Shown one piece after another: positions 1 through 5,879 of a DNA stretch of 5,879 nucleotides. The stretch spans positions 47,812 through 53,690 of the forward strand of contig DCGX01000014.1 in NCBI GenBank assembly GCA_002315505.1, in the 5' to 3' direction. This stretch comes from Ruminococcaceae bacterium UBA1767. GTDB lineage: Bacteria; Bacillota; Clostridia; Oscillospirales; Acutalibacteraceae. The notes beneath the pieces are model-generated. The model had not been told where the DNA came from, did no database searches, and worked only from the letters and a program-made list of their open reading frames with translations. How positions within the stretch are numbered: the stretch's first letter is position 1; each line of letters starts with the position of its first letter. The position numbers were made by a program, and so were the translations under genes.

Positions 1-873
1 CCGAAGCAGGAATCGGACACAAAGCTCTATTCTTACGTTTTTGTGCGTATGATGGATTGCCCGAAGGCACTTAAGAAGGAAGCATCAACATCATATGTTA
101 TTGCGGTTGATATGGATGCAGAGGACTCATATAAAACGGAGAAAACATATTCCGAATTGTATTCGTTCAACCTTAGTTCGGGTACGATGGTTCTGATGTT
201 CTCACAGCGTGACAGACTTGTTTCAGAAGACGGAACCTATCGTGAGGACTGGGCGATTTTCACCGATACTTCACTTAATACGATGGACAGTAAGGATTTG
301 TTCGCTTCTGCAAGAACGACAGATACGGGTGCTGAGGAAAAGACATATAATATGCTTACCTTTGCAAACTCACGTCACTGGAGCAAGAATTCCGCATCGA
401 CGGTTAACGGATGTCCGAGCTATGATTTGTGGGAAAAGGACGGAGCATATTATTGCTTTGTTAACTCAGATGACGGATTTAATCTCGTTAAAAACGGCGA
501 CAAGGAAAATCCGATTACTACCTTCAGCGGAAAATTTTCAGAATATGCTGTCAGCGGTGAATGGATAATGAATATTGCCGAGGCTGAATTTACGAATGTT
601 TACACGGGTGAAAGCGTATCGGGTAAGAAAACTGTTTTCGACAGCTTTAACGGATTTACTGCAAGTGAGGATGGAACGAGATTTGTGTACTTCACTTCGG
701 ACAGCAGTGGAAAAGCAATGGTTATGACAGATACAAATGCAAGCTCAACCATTGTTAAGGATGCTGAGCTTTTCGACAGCGGAATTCTCAATTTCTGCTT
801 TGTCGATGAAAATACATTTATTGTTTCTGCTTACGGGGAAAGCGGTGCAATCAACAGAATTTGCAAATTTTAG
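1..873 (+). CDS. C-terminal part of an unrecognised beta-rich protein (5' end outside window)
   Basis: The reading frame is open from the first base, so the gene starts upstream; the internal ATG at 43 has no ribosome binding site and is not taken as the start. About 290 residues are visible, ending at TAG 871-873. I do not recognise the family. The visible part has many short alternating hydrophobic/polar strands separated by Gly/Asp/Ser/Asn-rich turns (for example SYVIAVDMDAED, GAYYCFVNSDDG, TRFVYFTSDSSGKAMV, NTFIVSAYGESGAINRI). This suggests repeated antiparallel beta sheets, such as blades of a beta-propeller, but no canonical WD, Kelch or NHL signature is evident. No transmembrane segment or catalytic motif appears in this portion; a signal peptide or membrane anchor could lie in the missing N-terminus. 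It sits 11 nt before the dCMP deaminase gene and is probably co-transcribed with it. The coding call is firm; the fold is inference. Confidence 0.8.
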   Translation, partial: PKQESDTKLYSYVFVRMMDCPKALKKEASTSYVIAVDMDAEDSYKTEKTYSELYSFNLSSGTMVLMFSQRDRLVSEDGTYREDWAIFTDTSLNTMDSKDLFASARTTDTGAEEKTYNMLTFANSRHWSKNSASTVNGCPSYDLWEKDGAYYCFVNSDDGFNLVKNGDKENPITTFSGKFSEYAVSGEWIMNIAEAEFTNVYTGESVSGKKTVFDSFNGFTASEDGTRFVYFTSDSSGKAMVMTDTNASSTIVKDAELFDSGILNFCFVDENTFIVSAYGESGAINRICKF

Positions 874-877
874 GAGG
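872..877 (+). promoter_or_regulatory. Ribosome binding site of the dCMP deaminase gene
   Basis: The sequence AGGAGG lies 7 nt before ATG 885 and overlaps the stop codon of the upstream gene. It fixes ATG 885 as the start rather than the in-frame TTG at 861, which lies upstream of this site inside the previous gene. The overlap suggests coupled translation of the two genes. Confidence 0.9.
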
Positions 878-884
878 AACTGAA

Positions 885-1385
885 ATGGCAAAAAGAGAAG
901 ATTACATTTCATGGGACGAATATTTTATGGGAGTATCACTGCTCGCTTCAATGCGCAGTAAAGACCCGAATACTCAGGTCGGTGCCTGTATCGTAAATGA
1001 AAATAAAAAAATAATGTCCGTCGGATATAACGGATTCCCTCTCGGCTGCGATGATAACTGTTTCCCGTGGGAGCGCAAGGGCAACAGTGAATATGATACA
1101 AAATATCCGTACGTGTGCCATGCGGAGCTGAATGCGATTCTTAACAATGCGGGTGCACCGTTAAACGGTTGCTCGATTTATGTTGCATTATTCCCTTGCA
1201 ACGAATGTGCGAAGGCGATTATTCAGTGTGGAATCAAGCACGTTTATTATCTTTCCGACAAGTATAAGGATACTGACGGAGTACGTGCGTCGAAGAGAAT
1301 GTTTGATGCGGCAGGTGTCAGCTATACCCAGCTTTCTCTTTCTCACAAAGAAATTACAATCAGCTTTGATGAAACACTTGTCTAA
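885..1385 (+). CDS. dCMP deaminase (deoxycytidylate deaminase), DCTD-like
   Basis: The 166-residue product should deaminate dCMP to dUMP and ammonia in the cytoplasm, feeding thymidylate synthase. The zinc-dependent cytidine deaminase signature is complete: HAE at 79-81 (His79 zinc ligand, Glu81 proton shuttle) and PCNEC at 104-108 (Cys105 and Cys108 zinc ligands). Upstream, RSKDPNTQVGACIVN and GYNGFPLGC match the conserved substrate/effector region of dCMP deaminases. These enzymes are commonly activated by dCTP and inhibited by dTTP; whether this one is cannot be read from the sequence. From memory, long runs (RSKDPN-QVGACIVN, DTKYPYVCHAELNAI, YVALFPCNECAK) match animal DCTD more closely than Bacillus ComEB. 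The start at ATG 885 is set by AGGAGG at 872-877. The gene follows an unknown gene by 11 nt, and its 3' end carries the putative secA promoter. Length is normal for the family and no key residue is missing. No gene symbol is given because comEB would imply a competence role not supported here. Confidence 0.95.
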   Translation: MAKREDYISWDEYFMGVSLLASMRSKDPNTQVGACIVNENKKIMSVGYNGFPLGCDDNCFPWERKGNSEYDTKYPYVCHAELNAILNNAGAPLNGCSIYVALFPCNECAKAIIQCGIKHVYYLSDKYKDTDGVRASKRMFDAAGVSYTQLSLSHKEITISFDETLV

Positions 1386-1406
1386 TTTAAAATATTGTGA
1401 TACAAT
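1378..1406 (+). promoter_or_regulatory. Putative sigma-A-type promoter of secA
   Basis: TTGTCT at 1378-1383 (-35) is separated by exactly 17 nt from TACAAT at 1401-1406 (-10), which is preceded by TG at 1398-1399, giving an extended -10. Transcription would begin near 1412-1414, about 25 nt before the secA start and just after its -10, with the -35 lying across the end of the deaminase gene. It would let secA be expressed independently of the upstream pair, although readthrough from upstream remains possible because no terminator separates them. Confidence 0.6.
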
Positions 1407-1423
1407 AACTTTATATGGTTTCT

Positions 1424-1430
1424 GAAAGGA
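1424..1430 (+). promoter_or_regulatory. Ribosome binding site of secA
   Basis: GAAAGGA ends 8 nt before ATG 1439. It supports this start over the in-frame ATG at 1415, which lies upstream of the site, has no binding site of its own and would sit almost at the predicted transcription start. Confidence 0.75.
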
Positions 1431-1438
1431 ATGAAAAT

Positions 1439-4180
1439 ATGAGCTTACTTAAAAAAATCTTCGGTGATTACTCTGCTAAAGAAGTTAAGAGAGTAAATCC
1501 GTTAAAAAATAAGGTGCTTGCACTTGAAGAGGAGTATTCTAAGCTCTCCGACAAGGAATTGCAGGCAAAAACCCCCGAATTCAAGGAAAGACTTGCAAAG
1601 GGAGAAACACTTGATGATATTCTTCCCGAGGCATTTGCCGCCTGCCGTGAGGCTTCGTGGCGTGTGCTCGGAATGAAGCACTTCCCTGTACAGATTATCG
1701 GTGGTATCGTTCTTCATCAGGGCAGAATTGCCGAGATGAAGACAGGTGAAGGTAAAACACTTGTTGCTACGCTTCCTGCATACCTCAATGCTCTTTCGGG
1801 TGATGGTGTACATATCGTTACAGTTAACGATTATCTTGCACGTCGTGACTCCGAATGGATGGGCAAGCTCTACAAGTTTATGGGACTTAAGGTTGGTCTT
1901 ATCGTTCACGGACTTGATAACAATGAGCGTAAAGAAGCTTATAATGCCGATATCACTTATGGTACAAATAATGAAATGGGCTTCGATTATCTTCGTGATA
2001 ACATGGTTCCGTACAAAGAGAACAAGGTTCAGCGTGGTCATAACTTTGCCGTTGTCGATGAGGTTGACTCAATTCTTATCGATGAGGCTCGTACACCGCT
2101 TATTATTTCAGGTCGTGGTGACCAGTCAACAGAGCTTTATACTCTTGCAAATAACTTTGTTCTTACACTTACAAAGTCAGTTGTTAAGGAAATTGATACA
2201 AAGCAGAATGCTGAAGATATGGTTGACGGCGATTACGTTGTTGACGAAAAGGCAAGAACTGCTTCACTTACAAAGAACGGTATCGCAAAGGCTGAAGCAT
2301 ACTTCAATGTTGAAAACCTTATGGATGCTGATAATATGACACTTCTTCACCACATCAATCAGGCTATCAAGGCTATTGGAGTTATGAGAAGAGATATTGA
2401 CTACGTTGTTAAGGACAATCAGGTTCTTATCGTTGACGAGTTCACAGGTCGTATTATGCTCGGCCGTCGTTATAACGAAGGCTTGCATCAGGCAATTGAA
2501 GCAAAGGAAAATGTTAAGGTTGAGCACGAGAGCAAGACTCTTGCAACTATCACTTTCCAGAACTACTTCCGTCTTTACAAGAAGCTTTCGGGTATGACAG
2601 GTACTGCTATGACAGAGAGCCAGGAATTCCAGGAGATTTATTCTCTTGATGTTGTTGAGATTCCTACAAACAAGCCGATGATTCGTCAGGACAACCACGA
2701 TGTTGTTTACAAGACAGAGGCCGCAAAGTATAATGCACTTATTGAGCAGGTTATTGAGTGCCACGAAAAAGGTCAGCCTGTTCTTGTCGGTACTATTTCA
2801 ATCGAAAAGTCAGAAATTCTTTCAAAGCTCCTTAAAAAGCGTGGAATCAAGCACGAGGTTTTGAATGCAAAGTTCCATGATAAGGAAGCTGAGATTGTTG
2901 CACAGGCCGGTAAATTCGGTGCAGTTACAATCGCTACAAATATGGCAGGCCGTGGTACTGATATCATGCTCGGCGGTAACTCCGAATTCCTTGCAAAGGC
3001 TGCAATGCGCCGTAAGGATTATTCCGAGGAGCTTATCGTAGAGGCTACAGGCTTTGCAGAAACAGATAACGAGGAAATCCTTGAGGCAAGAAAGACATAT
3101 GCTGAGCTTGAAAAAGCATTCAAGGATGAAATCAAGGAAGAAGCAGAAAAGGTTCGTGAAGCAGGCGGCTTGTTCATTATCGGTACAGAGCGTCATGATT
3201 CACGTCGAATTGATAACCAGTTGAGAGGTCGTGCAGGTCGACAGGGTGACCCGGGTGCCAGCCGTTTCTACCTTTCACTTGAAGATGACCTTATGCGCTT
3301 GTTCGGCGGTGAAAGACTTCAGGGTGTTATGGATACACTCGGTGCCGGCGAGGATATGCCTATCGAGTCAAAGATGGTTTCAAGAAGCATTGAGTCAGCA
3401 CAGAAGAAGAAGGAATCACAGAACTTTGCAATCCGTAAAAATGTTCTTCAGTATGACGATGTTATGAATCGTCAGCGTGAAATTATTTACGGTCAGCGTA
3501 ATCGTGTTCTTGACGGTGAAGACCTCAAGACTTCGATTCTCAAGATGCTTGATGATTCTGTTAATGAATCAGTTGATTTTTACTGTGCTTCAGCTCTTCC
3601 GAAGGAGGAGTGGAATATCACAGGACTTCGTGAGAAGTATCTCGGATGGATTACAACAAACGAAGATTTTACAGATACTGACAGCTTTGACCGTGAGGAA
3701 GCAAGACAGACTCTTCTTGACAGAGGTCACGAATTATATGAGGCTCGTGAGGAGCAGTTCACAGCGGAAATCATGCGTAGTCTTGAGCATATGATTCTTC
3801 TTCGTAACGTTGATACATTCTGGATGGATCACATTGACGCAATGGAAGAGCTTAAGAGAGGCATCAGCCTTCGTGCTTATGGTAACCAGGACCCTGTTGT
3901 TGCTTATCGTATGGAGAGCTATGATATGTTCGATGAGATGAGCAACTCAATTCGTGAGAACACAGTTAAGCAGATGCTTACAGTTCGTATCAGAAGTGAG
4001 GAAGATACCAAGCGTGAGCAGACAGCAAAGGTTACAAGCGAGAGCGGTGCATCTGACGGAAGCGAAAAGGCAAGACCTGTTCGTAAAAAGACAGAAGTAG
4101 GTCCGAATGACCCTTGCCCTTGCGGAAGCGGTAAGAAGTATAAGAAGTGCTGCGGAAATCCCGCAAATCAGACTAAATAA
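1439..4180 (+). CDS. secA: SecA, ATPase motor of the Sec preprotein translocase
   Basis: The product (913 residues from ATG 1439) binds SecYEG and preproteins and uses ATP hydrolysis to push unfolded secretory proteins across the membrane. The N-terminus MSLLKKIFGDYS is typical. Nucleotide-binding domain 1 has Walker A TGEGKT at 102-107 (Lys106) and Walker B VVDEVDS at 205-211, followed by ILIDEARTPLIISG. The SGMTGTA motif is at 384-390. Nucleotide-binding domain 2 carries ATNMAGRGTDI at 499-509 and GTERHDSRRIDNQL plus RGRAGRQGD at 582-604. The C-terminus ends in a SEC-C zinc motif, Cys893-x-Cys895-x8-Cys904-Cys905, used in this family for SecB or ribosome contact. Residues about 515-575 form a charged, probably helical insertion that Bacillus SecA lacks and clostridial SecAs usually have. 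Arg and Leu codons are strongly biased to CGT and CTT, as expected for an abundant protein. The gene has its own promoter and a strong terminator. It is not followed immediately by prfB, a common neighbour elsewhere. Confidence 0.99.
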   Translation: MSLLKKIFGDYSAKEVKRVNPLKNKVLALEEEYSKLSDKELQAKTPEFKERLAKGETLDDILPEAFAACREASWRVLGMKHFPVQIIGGIVLHQGRIAEMKTGEGKTLVATLPAYLNALSGDGVHIVTVNDYLARRDSEWMGKLYKFMGLKVGLIVHGLDNNERKEAYNADITYGTNNEMGFDYLRDNMVPYKENKVQRGHNFAVVDEVDSILIDEARTPLIISGRGDQSTELYTLANNFVLTLTKSVVKEIDTKQNAEDMVDGDYVVDEKARTASLTKNGIAKAEAYFNVENLMDADNMTLLHHINQAIKAIGVMRRDIDYVVKDNQVLIVDEFTGRIMLGRRYNEGLHQAIEAKENVKVEHESKTLATITFQNYFRLYKKLSGMTGTAMTESQEFQEIYSLDVVEIPTNKPMIRQDNHDVVYKTEAAKYNALIEQVIECHEKGQPVLVGTISIEKSEILSKLLKKRGIKHEVLNAKFHDKEAEIVAQAGKFGAVTIATNMAGRGTDIMLGGNSEFLAKAAMRRKDYSEELIVEATGFAETDNEEILEARKTYAELEKAFKDEIKEEAEKVREAGGLFIIGTERHDSRRIDNQLRGRAGRQGDPGASRFYLSLEDDLMRLFGGERLQGVMDTLGAGEDMPIESKMVSRSIESAQKKKESQNFAIRKNVLQYDDVMNRQREIIYGQRNRVLDGEDLKTSILKMLDDSVNESVDFYCASALPKEEWNITGLREKYLGWITTNEDFTDTDSFDREEARQTLLDRGHELYEAREEQFTAEIMRSLEHMILLRNVDTFWMDHIDAMEELKRGISLRAYGNQDPVVAYRMESYDMFDEMSNSIRENTVKQMLTVRIRSEEDTKREQTAKVTSESGASDGSEKARPVRKKTEVGPNDPCPCGSGKKYKKCCGNPANQTK

Positions 4181-4186
4181 TAATTT

Positions 4187-4221
4187 CAGCAGAACACCCT
4201 TGTGATGTTCTGCTGTTTTTT
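4187..4221 (+). terminator. Intrinsic terminator after secA
   Basis: CAGCAGAACA (4187-4196) pairs perfectly over 10 bp with TGTTCTGCTG (4206-4215) around a 9-nt loop, and six T residues follow at 4216-4221. It begins 6 nt after the secA stop codon. The next gene's start codon lies only 13 nt beyond the T-run, so any transcript of that gene must read through this hairpin or start within or just after it. Confidence 0.92.
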
Positions 4222-4222
4222 C

Positions 4223-4228
4223 GGTGGG
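4223..4228 (+). promoter_or_regulatory. Ribosome binding site deciding a TTG start
   Basis: GGTGGG lies 6 nt before TTG 4235 and is the only purine-rich site near the beginning of the glycosyltransferase frame. It supports TTG as the start. The longer frame from GTG 4202 would start inside the terminator loop and would add an 11-residue Cys/Phe-rich leader that does not fit the family. Confidence 0.65.
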
Positions 4229-4234
4229 ATTAAA

Positions 4235-5428
4235 TTGAGTAAGATTGCAATAATCAGCGAGCATTTTTATCCGTATAACGATAATGCAAACACATCGTGT
4301 ACTCAAAGTGTTGCAAAAGGTCTTGCAGAATGCGGAGAAGATGTTACGGTTTTTTCAAAATCCTTTATAAAAAATGTTCCGACTTTTGAAGAAAAAGACG
4401 GGTATAAAATCGTGCGTTATTTTTATAAAAAGCAGGAGAAAATCGACAACAGATTCGGAATAAAATCCAATTCAAAAATTGCTGATTTTTCAGTTACAGT
4501 TCTGACAAGCATTATATATAAAATAGAAACGCAAAAAGTCAGAAGCTTTTATGCAGAGAAATTAAAAAAAGAAAAATTTGATTACGTTATTTCTGTTTCC
4601 AATCCGTTTATGAATCACGAAACCGCAAATTATATTAAAAAATGTGTTGCGGATATCAGCTGGATTGCATATTATCTTGACCCGTATTCGTTCAATAATG
4701 TTAAGAATATTTCAGAAGAAAAACGCAGAAAAAATCACGAAAAAAATACGTTGAAAAATGCAGATAAAATAATAGCACTTGAAGGAATTATTGACGGCTA
4801 TAACAAGAATAATTTTAATCCGTTTTCCGACAAAAAAGAAATTCTCGAAACAACACTGCCTACGCTTGAAATTAAAAAGTCAAGGGAAAAAGAGCCACAT
4901 GACAAGGTGAAGCTCCTGTATGTGGGCAGGTTTTACGAGGATATCCGCAGACCTGACGAATTAATTAAAATGCTGAGCGGATTTGATTGCAGAGAGCTTG
5001 AAGCAGAGTTTTACGGCTCTTGCTGTGAGTATCTGAGAAATCATTTTGAACAGCTGCCGTCTTGCGTGAGACTGTGCGGAACTGTATCAAACGAAGAAAG
5101 CAAAAGGCTTATCGAAAATTCAGATGTTGTATTGAATGTAGGAAATAAAAATACAAATCAGACGCCGAGTAAGATTTTTGAATACATAAGCTGTTGCAAA
5201 CCGATAATCAATTTTTATGAGAGTGACGATGATACCAGTCTGAAAATTCTTAAAGAATATCCGTCTGTTATTAACATAAAAAATAACGAAAAATATTCGA
5301 TAAAAGATGTTGAAAATTTTTGCAAAAATGCAAAGGAAATTGATGCGGAAACAGCAGAAAGAATTTATGAAAAAATGCTTTCAAAAAATGTTATAAAATC
5401 AATAGATGAATTTATTAAAAAAAGCTGA
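4235..5428 (+). CDS. GT4-like glycosyltransferase (GT-B fold)
   Basis: The 397-residue product is a probable cytoplasmic or membrane-associated retaining glycosyltransferase that moves a sugar from a nucleotide donor to an unknown acceptor. The N-terminal half begins SKIAIISEHFYPYND and continues with AKGLAECGEDVTVFSKS, the pattern of GT4 N-terminal Rossmann domains. The C-terminal half opens with KLLYVGRFYEDIRRPDEL (LLYVGRF at 227-233) and has VVLNVGNKNTNQTPSKIFEY followed by ISCCKPI, with NQTPSKIFEY at 308-317. This corresponds to the nucleotide-sugar binding region; Glu316 is the likely equivalent of the second Glu of the EX7E motif, while the first Glu is not obvious. No transmembrane segment is evident. 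The start is TTG 4235, chosen from GGTGGG at 4223-4228 and from the family-like N-terminus. It is flanked by the secA terminator and a gene-poor gap, not by other glycan genes, so substrate and pathway cannot be inferred. Composition is more A/T-rich than secA and Arg is mostly AGA rather than CGT. No clear terminator follows. Confidence 0.8.
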   Translation: MSKIAIISEHFYPYNDNANTSCTQSVAKGLAECGEDVTVFSKSFIKNVPTFEEKDGYKIVRYFYKKQEKIDNRFGIKSNSKIADFSVTVLTSIIYKIETQKVRSFYAEKLKKEKFDYVISVSNPFMNHETANYIKKCVADISWIAYYLDPYSFNNVKNISEEKRRKNHEKNTLKNADKIIALEGIIDGYNKNNFNPFSDKKEILETTLPTLEIKKSREKEPHDKVKLLYVGRFYEDIRRPDELIKMLSGFDCRELEAEFYGSCCEYLRNHFEQLPSCVRLCGTVSNEESKRLIENSDVVLNVGNKNTNQTPSKIFEYISCCKPIINFYESDDDTSLKILKEYPSVINIKNNEKYSIKDVENFCKNAKEIDAETAERIYEKMLSKNVIKSIDEFIKKS

Positions 5429-5817
5429 GAACCGATTGATAATAATTTCTAAACAAATAGCAGAAAACGTGCAGACCATGTGAATTGACTTAGATTGATT
5501 TATTTTTGTTTTAACCGAAATTTTGTTGATGCAATCACTATTGTTTTTGTTTGAATACAGGGGTAGTTAGTATGTTGATAGCTGTTCAGAATTATTATTC
5601 TGTCGAAAGCATAACCGTTAAAATGAACGATAATGCGTTTTATATTTAAAGGTATTGTCTATGCAAATCTAAAGTGTTGAGTAATATATATTGTGAGTAT
5701 GCTTTAAAATCTGATAATCGAAATTGTAAAAAAAGGGTGTTTTGACAATGAAATGACCCCCTTGTAATTCAAATAAGTCATAAAATAAACATAATAATAA
5801 AAATTTTAAAAAAAGAC
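5429..5817 (+). other. A/T-rich intergenic region without a convincing gene
   Basis: All forward frames are broken by frequent stops. The longest forward frame with a start is a 25-codon one at 5572-5649 (MLIAVQNYYS...), preceded by AGGGG at 5559-5563; it has no recognisable relatives that I know of and is not called as a gene. On the reverse strand a roughly 50-codon open stretch (about 5500-5655) has no plausible start. One small inverted repeat occurs, CAGAAT (5587-5592) with ATTCTG (5597-5602), without a following T-run. There is a TTGACA at 5742-5747 with TGTAAT 15 nt later, a weak promoter candidate because the spacer is short. No terminator for the glycosyltransferase gene is evident. 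Confidence 0.6.
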
Positions 5818-5846
5818 TTGATTTTTATCGCAAAATAAGATATAAT
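5818..5846 (+). promoter_or_regulatory. Near-consensus promoter of the tRNA gene
   Basis: TTGATT at 5818-5823 and a perfect TATAAT at 5841-5846 are separated by exactly 17 nt. Transcription would begin near 5852-5854, giving a leader of only about 5-7 nt before the tRNA 5' end at 5859. This is the strongest promoter in the window and fits the high expression of stable RNA genes. Confidence 0.85.
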
Positions 5847-5858
5847 CTTTAAGCACTT

Positions 5859-5879
5859 CGGGGTGTAGCGCAGTTGGTA
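5859..5879 (+). tRNA. 5' end of a tRNA gene, probably tRNA-Pro (cut by window end)
   Basis: The last 21 bases fit tRNA positions 1-21: acceptor 5' strand CGGGGTG (5859-5865), T8 and A9, D-stem strand GCGC (5868-5871), A14, then the D-loop with G18-G19 at 5876-5877 and A21 at 5879. A C at position 1 is unusual among bacterial tRNAs and is typical of tRNA-Pro and initiator tRNA-Met; CGGGGTGTAGCGCAG resembles known tRNA-Pro genes best. The anticodon lies outside the window, so identity is inferred. A near-consensus promoter ends 12 nt upstream, so this is likely the first gene of a tRNA unit. Confidence 0.85.

Noticed and set aside
861..884. Upstream TTG start for the dCMP deaminase frame
   Set aside because: It lies inside the preceding gene and upstream of the AGGAGG at 872-877, which is well placed for ATG 885; the extra 8 residues are not typical of the family.
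1415..1438. ATG 1415 as the secA start
   Set aside because: No ribosome binding site precedes it and it lies at the predicted transcription start; ATG 1439 has GAAAGGA 8 nt upstream and gives the usual SecA N-terminus.
1502..3196. Several reverse-strand and alternative-frame open frames within secA (1502-2041, 2264-2764, 2822-3196 and others)
   Set aside because: They lie opposite or across the strongly supported secA frame, show no family motifs, and arise from its CTT/GTT/ACA-rich codon use.
3947..4306. Reverse-strand frame spanning the secA end and the glycosyltransferase start
   Set aside because: It runs through the terminator and two supported forward genes, has no motif, and is a Cys/Leu-rich shadow of the forward frames.
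5500..5655. Reverse-strand open stretch of about 50 codons
   Set aside because: There is no ATG, GTG or TTG with a ribosome binding site at a sensible position, it is low-complexity A/T-rich sequence, and I recognise no family.
5727..5764. Possible reverse-strand terminator (AAGGG/CCCTT arms next to an A-run)
   Set aside because: Only about 5 bp can pair around a large loop, and there is no reverse-strand gene upstream of it to terminate.
5742..5768. Second promoter for the tRNA (TTGACA and TGTAAT)
   Set aside because: The 15-nt spacer is too short for a good sigma-A promoter, and a much better promoter lies at 5818-5846.

Overview
The window looks like chromosomal DNA of an anaerobic, low-to-moderate G+C Firmicute, most likely a clostridial (Ruminococcus/Oscillospira-like) gut or rumen bacterium. 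This rests on the clostridial form of SecA (long charged insertion and C-terminal SEC-C zinc motif), A/T-rich intergenic DNA, AGGAGG-type ribosome binding sites and sigma-A-like promoters. The genus call is inference; nothing in the window fixes it.

Layout: all genes read left to right. Positions 1-873 hold the C-terminal 290 residues of an unrecognised beta-rich, possibly propeller-like protein whose start lies outside the window. It is followed 11 nt later by a dCMP deaminase gene (885-1385), whose Shine-Dalgarno overlaps the upstream stop codon, so the two are probably co-transcribed. A good extended -10 promoter (1378-1406) overlaps the end of the deaminase gene and should drive secA (1439-4180), the ATPase motor of the Sec preprotein translocase, complete at 913 residues. 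A strong intrinsic terminator (4187-4221) closes secA.

Only 13 nt after the terminator's T-run, a TTG-started gene (4235-5428) encodes a GT4-like glycosyltransferase. Its A/T-rich composition and AGA/AAA/ATA-rich codon use differ from secA. A roughly 390-base A/T-rich stretch without a convincing gene follows (5429-5817). The window ends with a near-consensus promoter (5818-5846) and the first 21 nt of a tRNA gene, probably tRNA-Pro (5859 onward).

The genes do not form one pathway. Nucleotide metabolism (dCMP deaminase), protein export (secA), glycan synthesis (glycosyltransferase) and translation (tRNA) sit side by side as mostly separate transcription units. I see no mobile element, CRISPR array, defence system or other clearly new system. 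The points most worth a second look are the eukaryote-like dCMP deaminase, the unidentified partial protein, and the odd placement and composition of the glycosyltransferase gene directly behind the secA terminator.
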